From Candidatus Aminicenantota bacterium (lineage in GTDB: Bacteria; Acidobacteriota; Aminicenantia; Aminicenantales; Aminicenantaceae), in the NCBI GenBank assembly GCA_014859315.1, contig JACUUK010000004.1, positions 1-44,811 of the forward strand: DNA of 44,811 nt, written 5' to 3'. Below, in pieces: positions 40,079 to 44,811 of the stretch (position 1 is its first letter; every line of letters begins with the position of its first letter). Made by a program: the position numbers and the translations under genes. The notes under the pieces were generated by a model, which saw nothing but the letters and a program-made list of their open reading frames with translations, made no database searches and was not told the origin of the DNA.

Positions 40079-41278
40079 TTATTCCAATACATCTGTGACT
40101 GATCCAGCTCCGACTGTCCGTCCTCCTTCTCGAATCGCAAAACGCAGCCCCTTCTCCATAGCAACATCTGATATTAAATTTATCTCTAAATTCACATTGT
40201 CACCAGGCATCACCATCTCTACCCCGCTCGGTAACTTCACCGTCCCAGTCACATCTGTTGTCCTAAAATAAAACTGAGGCCTGTACCCAGTGAAAAACGG
40301 CTTGTGCCTGCCGCCTTCTTCCTTCTTCAATGCATATATCTCCGCCTTAAACTTGTGATGTGGCGTTATTGACCCAGGCTTCGCTAATACCATTCCACGC
40401 TCTACCTCATCCTTGTCCGTCCCTCTTAACAACACTCCTATGTTGTCTCCTGCCATCCCTTCATCCAATATCTTGCGAAACATCTCTACCCCTGTCACTA
40501 CCCGCTTGCGCGTCTCTCCAAACCCTACTATCTCTATCTCCTCTCCTGTCTTAACCCGTCCTCTCTCTACTCGCCCTGTCACCACTGTCCCTCGACCACT
40601 TATAGAAAATATGTCCTCTATCGGCAACAAAAATGGCTGGTCTACTAACCTCTCCGGCTCTGGTATGTCCTTGTCAACCGCATCCATTAACTCCGTTATC
40701 GGCTTGTTAATATCTGCCTCAGGATCCCCATCCGTCTCCAACGACTTTAATGCGCTCCCTCGTATCACTGGTATCTTGTCCCCAGGAAATTCATACTTCG
40801 TCAATAACTCCCTTACCTCTAACTCCACTAAATCCAATATCTCAGGATCATCCACTAAATCTACCTTGTTTATAAATACTACTATCGCAGGTACATTAAC
40901 CTGCCGCGCTAACAATATGTGCTCCCTCGTCTGTGGCATTGGCCCATCATCAGCCGCTACTACCAATATCGCCCCGTCCATCTGTGCTGCCCCAGTTATC
41001 ATGTTCTTTATATAATCAGCATGCCCAGGACAATCTATGTGTGCATAATGCCTGTTGGCTGTCTCATACTCTATGTGCGCTATCTGTATCGTTAATCCTC
41101 TCTCCTTCTCCTCAGGTGCGTTGTCTATCTTGTCAAACTCAATATATTCTACTGTCCCCATCTTCTTGTTCAATACCTTCGTAATGGCTGATGTCAACGT
41201 CGTCTTACCATGGTCCACATGCCCTATCGTCCCTATGTTTAAATGCGGCTTCGTACGCTCAAACTTTTTCTTCGCCAT
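40079..41278 (-). CDS. tuf: Elongation factor Tu, copy downstream of the tRNA cluster
   Basis: A 399-residue EF-Tu with the same protein sequence as the copy at 23789-24988. The identical DNA block extends from one base past the stop codon to the ribosome binding site (40078-41291) and ends abruptly on both sides, the pattern expected from gene conversion between duplicates. The gene follows four tRNA genes, matching the E. coli thrU-tyrU-glyT-thrT-tufB arrangement, so it is probably processed from a tRNA-mRNA precursor. Codon use (mostly ATA for Ile and AAG for Lys) again differs from neighbouring genes. Confidence 0.97.
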   Translation of the reverse strand: MAKKKFERTKPHLNIGTIGHVDHGKTTLTSAITKVLNKKMGTVEYIEFDKIDNAPEEKERGLTIQIAHIEYETANRHYAHIDCPGHADYIKNMITGAAQMDGAILVVAADDGPMPQTREHILLARQVNVPAIVVFINKVDLVDDPEILDLVELEVRELLTKYEFPGDKIPVIRGSALKSLETDGDPEADINKPITELMDAVDKDIPEPERLVDQPFLLPIEDIFSISGRGTVVTGRVERGRVKTGEEIEIVGFGETRKRVVTGVEMFRKILDEGMAGDNIGVLLRGTDKDEVERGMVLAKPGSITPHHKFKAEIYALKKEEGGRHKPFFTGYRPQFYFRTTDVTGTVKLPSGVEMVMPGDNVNLEINLISDVAMEKGLRFAIREGGRTVGAGSVTDVLE

Positions 41279-41314
41279 TCCTTTACCTCCTCCTTTCTTT
41301 TCCTTTCATAATTA

Positions 41315-41387
41315 AGCCCACGACCAGATTTGAACTGGTGACCCCGTCCTTACCAAGGACGTGCTCTACCAACTGAGCTACGTGGGC
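41315..41387 (-). tRNA. trnT: tRNA-Thr (GGT anticodon)
   Basis: Acceptor GCCCACG pairs with CGTGGGC, anticodon loop TTGGTAA reads GGT, and the T loop is TTCAAAT. The discriminator is U and no CCA is encoded. It is the last tRNA before tuf. Confidence 0.94.
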
Positions 41388-41407
41388 AAACGTACCTCAA
41401 AATATAA

Positions 41408-41480
41408 AGCGGGAAACGGGACTCGAACCCGCGACCAACGGCTTGGAAGGCCGTAGCTCTACCAACTGAGCTATTCCCGC
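41408..41480 (-). tRNA. trnG: tRNA-Gly (TCC anticodon)
   Basis: Acceptor GCGGGAA pairs with TTCCCGC, anticodon loop CTTCCAA reads TCC, and the T loop is TTCGAGT. The discriminator is U and no CCA is encoded. Confidence 0.94.
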
Positions 41481-41485
41481 TTAAA

Positions 41486-41568
41486 TGGGCAGGGAAGGAT
41501 TCGAACCTCCGAAGCGTTCCCGCAGCGGGTTTACAGCCCGCCCCATTTAACCACTTTGGTACCTGCCC
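41486..41568 (-). tRNA. trnY: tRNA-Tyr (GTA anticodon), long variable arm
   Basis: Acceptor GGGCAGG pairs with CCTGCCC, anticodon loop CTGTAAA reads GTA, and a long variable arm marks it as class II. The discriminator is A. No CCA is encoded. It is separated from tRNA-Gly by five bases. Confidence 0.93.
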
Positions 41569-41642
41569 ATATATCAAGAAACATTGCTCGTCAAATATAA
41601 TCACTAAGCTTCCTTGCCTTTGGCACTAATCTTCCTTTTAAA

Positions 41643-41715
41643 AGCCAGCGAGAGGATTCGAACCCCCGACCCGCTGATTACAAATCAGCTGCTCTACCAA
41701 CTGAGCTACGCTGGC
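41643..41715 (-). tRNA. trnT: tRNA-Thr (TGT anticodon)
   Basis: Acceptor GCCAGCG pairs with CGCTGGC, anticodon loop TTTGTAA reads TGT, and the T loop is TTCGAAT. No CCA is encoded. It is the first tRNA in transcription order, 153 bases after the promoter at 41869-41897. Confidence 0.94.
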
Positions 41716-41868
41716 ATAAACTCATGATTAAAAACTCTCGTACCTTAGTTATTTTAAATATTTTTGGGAATAAAGAAGAAGAGAGTAGTTCTATATGCCC
41801 TACTTATTTTTTTTATCTACTTCAACAACTCTCTTTTTTTAAAAAAAAATTTTGTTTATACATCAGAA

Positions 41869-41897
41869 ATACTATATCAATTTATTTTGCTTGTCAA
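41869..41897 (-). promoter_or_regulatory. Promoter of the tRNA-tuf-rif run
   Basis: On the minus strand TTGACA (41892-41897) and TAGTAT (41869-41874) are 17 bases apart, 153 bases before tRNA-Thr(TGT). The leader between them is A/T-rich, with a GAGAG/CTCTC and GTAG/CTAC hairpin. The promoter lies inside the last codons of the sigma-factor fragment. Confidence 0.65.
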
Positions 41898-42120
41898 TAG
41901 TATCGAAAAAATATTTTTTTAAATCATCCACATCAAGATGATTCCTTGTTAATCTGAAATTCAGTTGACATGTTCTTTCCTTGCAACAAAGGGCTAATTC
42001 CGCGAAGGCTTTAATATCTCCTTTATCTCCTTTCTTAGCTTGGATAACCAACTGGTCATCAGAAAAACCTTCCATGTTTATATCGCTCTTCATTAGACAT
42101 TTATTATAATACAAATACAA
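41872..42120 (-). pseudogene. Truncated ECF sigma-factor fragment (region 2)
   Basis: An open stretch of 82 codons. Its middle part, SDDQLVIQAKKGD, then IKAFAELA, then CQLNFRLTRNHLDVDDL, follows the start of ECF sigma-70 family factors (region 2.1-2.2). After DDL, where QETF would be expected, it reads KKYFFDTIDKQ and stops, so the promoter-binding region 4 is missing. An in-frame repeat of GGAGATAAA gives an extra GDK. The remaining 41716-41871 and 42121-42209 hold promoters and A/T-rich DNA. No strong ribosome binding site precedes any of its ATGs. A short peptide of other function cannot be excluded. Confidence 0.5.
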
Positions 42121-42151
42121 AATCTTTAGAATCTTTTGTGAAATGATTGAA

Positions 42152-42180
42152 TTGACACAATAAATCGCACTTGATATTAT
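42152..42180 (+). promoter_or_regulatory. Promoter of the purine operon
   Basis: TTGACA at 42152-42157 and TATTAT at 42175-42180 with a 17-base spacer, about 30 bases before the purB ATG. The leader is too short for a purine riboswitch, and I see no clear PurR operator. Confidence 0.75.
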
Positions 42181-42209
42181 TTAAATTTAAAACAAAAAGG
42201 TATTATCTC

Positions 42210-43511
42210 ATGATTAATAGATACACACGGCCACAAATGGGAGCCATCTGGACAGACCAAAACCGGTACCAGAAATGGCTCGATGTAGAAATAGCTGTTT
42301 GTGAAGCTTGGAATAAGTTAGGAAAAATCCCTTCTCCAGCTTTACACCAGATAAAAGAAAATGCAACTTTTTCAGTTGAACGAATTGAAGAGATTGAAAA
42401 AGTTGTTAAACATGATGTCATTGCCTTTCTCACTTCTATCGCAGAAAATGTCGGAGACGCCTCTCGCTATATCCATCTTGGATTGACTTCATATGATGTC
42501 GTTGACACAGCTTTTTCACTTCTCATAAAGGAATCCCTCATAGCTATTCAAAAAGATTTAGCATCTTTAAAGCAAACTATAAAGAAGGAAGCCATTCGTC
42601 ATAAGAATACCGTAATGATAGGCCGGACGCATGGGATTCACGCTGAACCTATCACCTTTGGAGTAAAACTCCTTGTTTGGTACGAGGAAATCAAAAGGAG
42701 TCTCCAACGTATCTCCAATGCAATCACCACTATTAGTTATGGTCGCATTTCAGGTGCAGTCGGTACTTATATTCACCTTGACCCTGAAATAGAGCTTTGT
42801 GCTTTGGAAAAATTGGGTTTAAAGCCCGCTCCTGTCTCCACACAAGTTCTTCAACGCGACAGGCATGCTGAAGTCCTTGCAGTATTAGCTATTCTTAATT
42901 CCTCTCTTGACAAATTTGCTGTTGAAATCCGGCACCTTCAAAGAACAGAAGTCCTCGAACTGGAAGAGCCATTTACTCCTGGACAAAAAGGGTCTTCTGC
43001 CATGCCTCACAAAAAAAATCCTGTCCGCACAGAAAGGATTTCAGGCCTTGCCCGTATAGTCAGGTCAAATCTTCAAGTGGCTTTAGAAAATATTCCACTT
43101 TGGCATGAAAGAGACATCTCTCATTCTTCCACAGAGCGAATCATTTTCCCAGATTCTTTTATAATAACAGATTTCCTCCTTGCAGAAATAACGGATATCC
43201 TGAAAAACTGGAATGTTTACCCGGAAAGGATGAAAAAAAACATAGAGCTCACAAAAGGTCTCGTGTTTTCACAGAGAATTCTCCTTGCGCTTACAGAAAA
43301 AAACCTAACCCGTGAACAAGCTTATAACCTCGTCCAAAAAAATAGTCTCAAAGCCTGGAAAGAACAATGCGATTTCCAATTTCTGGTTCTTTCTGACCCA
43401 GAGATTGGAAAGATATTATCTCCAGAAGAAATAAAGGCGTGCTTTTCTCTTGAGCCATATTTAGAGAAAATCGATTATATTTTTGAGAAGGTTTTGTCAG
43501 ATGAAAGTTAG
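42210..43511 (+). CDS. purB: Adenylosuccinate lyase
   Basis: A 433-residue lyase that removes fumarate from SAICAR and from adenylosuccinate in purine synthesis. The fumarase/lyase signature GQKGSSAMPHKKNP carries the catalytic serine. GRTHGIHAEP holds a catalytic histidine, and LTSYDVVDT is the substrate loop. The start at 42210 (MINRYTRPQMG) is the family start and has AAAAAGG about nine bases upstream; an upstream in-frame ATG would overlap the -10 element. The C-terminus overlaps purS by 11 bases. Confidence 0.95.
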   Translation: MINRYTRPQMGAIWTDQNRYQKWLDVEIAVCEAWNKLGKIPSPALHQIKENATFSVERIEEIEKVVKHDVIAFLTSIAENVGDASRYIHLGLTSYDVVDTAFSLLIKESLIAIQKDLASLKQTIKKEAIRHKNTVMIGRTHGIHAEPITFGVKLLVWYEEIKRSLQRISNAITTISYGRISGAVGTYIHLDPEIELCALEKLGLKPAPVSTQVLQRDRHAEVLAVLAILNSSLDKFAVEIRHLQRTEVLELEEPFTPGQKGSSAMPHKKNPVRTERISGLARIVRSNLQVALENIPLWHERDISHSSTERIIFPDSFIITDFLLAEITDILKNWNVYPERMKKNIELTKGLVFSQRILLALTEKNLTREQAYNLVQKNSLKAWKEQCDFQFLVLSDPEIGKILSPEEIKACFSLEPYLEKIDYIFEKVLSDES

Positions 43512-43743
43512 AGTTTTAATTTCATTTAAAGACAGTGTGTTAGATCCTCAGGGGCAAACAGTTAAGAATGCTCTTCATTCTTTAGGTTATAACTTTGTTA
43601 AAGATGTCCGGCAGGGAAAGGTCTTTGAGCTTGAATTAGAGGGGATTTCTGAGGAGGAGGCAAAAAAAATCATTCCTGAAATTTCCGATAAGGTCCTGGC
43701 TAACCCGATCATCGAAAAATTTACATGGGAAATTCTCCAATAG
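43501..43743 (+). CDS. purS: Phosphoribosylformylglycinamidine synthase subunit PurS
   Basis: An 80-residue PurS, the small subunit that holds PurQ and PurL together in the three-part FGAM synthase. MKVRVLISFKDSVLDPQGQTVKNALHSLG and VRQGKVFELEL are typical of the family. The start at 43501 overlaps purB and fits the usual length; an upstream in-frame ATG would only add six residues. Confidence 0.94.
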   Translation: MKVRVLISFKDSVLDPQGQTVKNALHSLGYNFVKDVRQGKVFELELEGISEEEAKKIIPEISDKVLANPIIEKFTWEILQ

Positions 43744-43834
43744 AACATATTTAAGCATTCATCTTCCAGAATGAAGAAAAGGATGAAACTATTAAGAGTA
43801 AGAATAAAAAGAGATTGAGAAAGAAGGCAGTCAA

Positions 43835-44524
43835 ATGAAATTTGGAGTCATTGTATTTCCTGGATCAAATTGCGACTATGATACCTTCTATGTTTTAAAA
43901 AATATATTCATGCAAGACACTGTTTTCATATGGCATAAAGAGCATGATTTAAAAAATGTTGACTGCGTGATTCTCCCCGGAGGATTTTCATACGGAGATT
44001 ATCTTCGCTCAGGTGCAATCGCTAAATTTTCCCCTATTATGCAGGAAGTGAAAGAATTTGCCTTAAAAGGAGGCCTCGTTCTTGGAATCTGCAATGGATT
44101 TCAGGTACTTTTAGAATTAGGACTTCTTCCAGGAGCTATGCTGAGGAACAAGAATCTGAAGTTTCTCTGTCAATTCGTTCATATTAATATCGTCAATAAT
44201 AAAACCTGTTTCACACATAAAGGAAAAAAAAGGCAAGTTCTGAAGATTCCTATTGCTCACTTTGATGGAAATTATTATGCTCCGCCAGAAACAATCGCTG
44301 AATTGAAAAAAAATAACCAGATTATCTTTCAATATTCAGATGCAAATGGCATGGTGACTGAGCAAGCTAATGTGAATGGTTCTCTGGAAAATATTGCAGG
44401 CCTTATTAATAAGGAAGGAAATGTATTAGGAATGATGCCCCATCCGGAACGCGCTTCGGAATCGATTCTTGGAAGCACGGATGGTCGCATCATCTTTGAA
44501 TCGATAATAAATTATTTAGGATAA
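43835..44524 (+). CDS. purQ: Phosphoribosylformylglycinamidine synthase subunit PurQ (glutaminase)
   Basis: A 229-residue class I glutaminase that supplies ammonia to PurL. The nucleophile is Cys86 in LGICNGFQ, with His203 and Glu205 in PHPE. The N-terminal [14 protein letters not shown] and [16 protein letters not shown] are the PurQ signature. The 91-base gap after purS is free of genes and has a weak TTCATC/GATGAA inverted pair. Confidence 0.95.
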   Translation: MKFGVIVFPGSNCDYDTFYVLKNIFMQDTVFIWHKEHDLKNVDCVILPGGFSYGDYLRSGAIAKFSPIMQEVKEFALKGGLVLGICNGFQVLLELGLLPGAMLRNKNLKFLCQFVHINIVNNKTCFTHKGKKRQVLKIPIAHFDGNYYAPPETIAELKKNNQIIFQYSDANGMVTEQANVNGSLENIAGLINKEGNVLGMMPHPERASESILGSTDGRIIFESIINYLG

Positions 44525-44535
44525 GATAGTAAATA

Positions 44536-44584
44536 GTGAGGAGTGAGGAGTGAGGAGTAAGGAGTGAGGAGTGAGGAGTAAGGA
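44536..44584 (+). repeat. Heptamer tandem repeat
   Basis: Seven units of a 7-base repeat, GTGAGGA or GTAAGGA, run 44536-44584 in the order three GTGAGGA, one GTAAGGA, two GTGAGGA, one GTAAGGA. It lies 11 bases past purQ. Each unit resembles a Shine-Dalgarno sequence, but no start codon follows nearby. It is not a CRISPR array. Confidence 0.75.
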
Positions 44585-44591
44585 GGAAAGA

Positions 44592-44618
44592 GCTAGACGG
44601 GCTAGACCTGCTAGAGGA
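44592..44618 (+). repeat. Nine-base tandem repeat
   Basis: Three imperfect nine-base units starting with GCTAGA: GCTAGACGG, GCTAGACCT and GCTAGAGGA. It directly follows the heptamer repeat in the purQ-purL gap. Confidence 0.6.
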
Positions 44619-44628
44619 GAAAGAAGAG

Positions 44629-44658
44629 ATTGCCGCGCTCCTTTCAGTCGCCCGCAAT
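44629..44658. repeat. ATTGC/GCAAT inverted repeat
   Basis: ATTGC at 44629-44633 pairs with GCAAT at 44654-44658 around a GC-rich centre of 20 bases. Similar short interspersed elements are seen in many environmental genomes, to my recollection; I cannot search for copies. Confidence 0.4.
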
Positions 44659-44705
44659 GACAAGAAACAGTGAAGAGTGAATAGAGCGCTTATTTCGGAG
44701 CAGCC

Positions 44706-44811
44706 ATGATTGATAGAAAATTACTAGAAGACCACAATCTGACATTAAAAGAATACGAAAAAATTGTTGAACTCATCGGAAAGGAACCCAATCTTACTGA
44801 GCTTGGCATTT
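44706..44811 (+). CDS. purL: Phosphoribosylformylglycinamidine synthase subunit PurL (start only)
   Basis: The first 35 codons of a gene that runs off the window. The protein starts MIDRKLLEDHNLTLKEYEKI and continues into KEPNLTELGI. This is the N-terminus of small-type PurL, the ATP-dependent subunit that works with PurS and PurQ to make FGAM. GGAG lies five bases before the ATG. Gene order purB-purS-purQ-purL is common. Confidence 0.9.
   Translation, partial: MIDRKLLEDHNLTLKEYEKIVELIGKEPNLTELGI

Noticed and set aside
41780-41850. Plus-strand terminator (AGAGAGT/ACTCTCT with T-run)
   Set aside because: No plus-strand gene ends upstream; the same bases form the leader hairpin of the tRNA transcript.
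42121-42209. Purine riboswitch before purB
   Set aside because: Only about 30 bases lie between the promoter and the start codon, too short for an aptamer.
44536-44584. CRISPR array
   Set aside because: Units are seven bases without spacers; a simple tandem repeat.

Overview
The window is 44.8 kb of an AT-rich bacterial chromosome from what looks like an uncultured diderm lineage. The case for a diderm is two lipoprotein-type proteins, a MltD-like lytic transglycosylase and proteobacterial-style large RpoB and RpoC. Promoters follow TTGACA-17-TATAAT rules and most genes have AGGAGG-type ribosome binding sites. I cannot assign a phylum from sequence alone; an Aminicenantes/Acidobacteriota-like origin is a guess.

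Left part (1-8432) is accessory. On the minus strand are a LEA/WHy-domain protein, a family 2 glycosyltransferase and a nitroreductase. The glycosyltransferase is separated from the LEA gene by a 258-bp element with imperfect 17-bp terminal inverted repeats. On the plus strand are a lipoprotein-type bleomycin-hydrolase-like (C1B) peptidase, a CCA-adding-type nucleotidyltransferase with an HD domain, galE and a MltD-like transglycosylase with three LysM modules. Two copies of a GGGGAC-N-GTCCCC palindrome flank this section.

Central part (8513-41715, minus strand) is one continuous run of informational genes with no foreign gene. In transcription order: tRNA-Thr(TGT), tRNA-Tyr, tRNA-Gly, tRNA-Thr(GGT), tuf, rpmG, tRNA-Trp, secE, nusG, rplKAJL, rpoBC, rpsL, rpsG, fusA, a second tuf, the complete S10 and spc clusters (rpsJ to secY), adk, map, infA, rpmJ, rpsM, rpsK, rpsD, rpoA and rplQ. 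Strong promoters are visible before the tRNA cluster and before rpsL, and a hairpin plus T-run follows rplQ. The two tuf genes appear identical over about 1.21 kb.

Right part (41716-44811) begins with a promoter-bearing intergenic stretch holding a decayed ECF sigma-factor fragment, followed by the plus-strand purine genes purB, purS, purQ and the first 35 codons of purL. The purQ-purL gap carries three kinds of short repeat.

The most notable observation is an extra segment of about 60 residues near the N-terminus of RpoB, carrying four cysteine pairs. The first half has the same CxC-X12-CxxC spacing as the N-terminal zinc-binding domain of RpoC in the same window. Other points worth checking are a promoter for the str genes whose spacer is a 9-bp-arm palindrome, the tuf pair with codon use unlike its neighbours, two possible starts for L7/L12, and a near-leaderless mltD.
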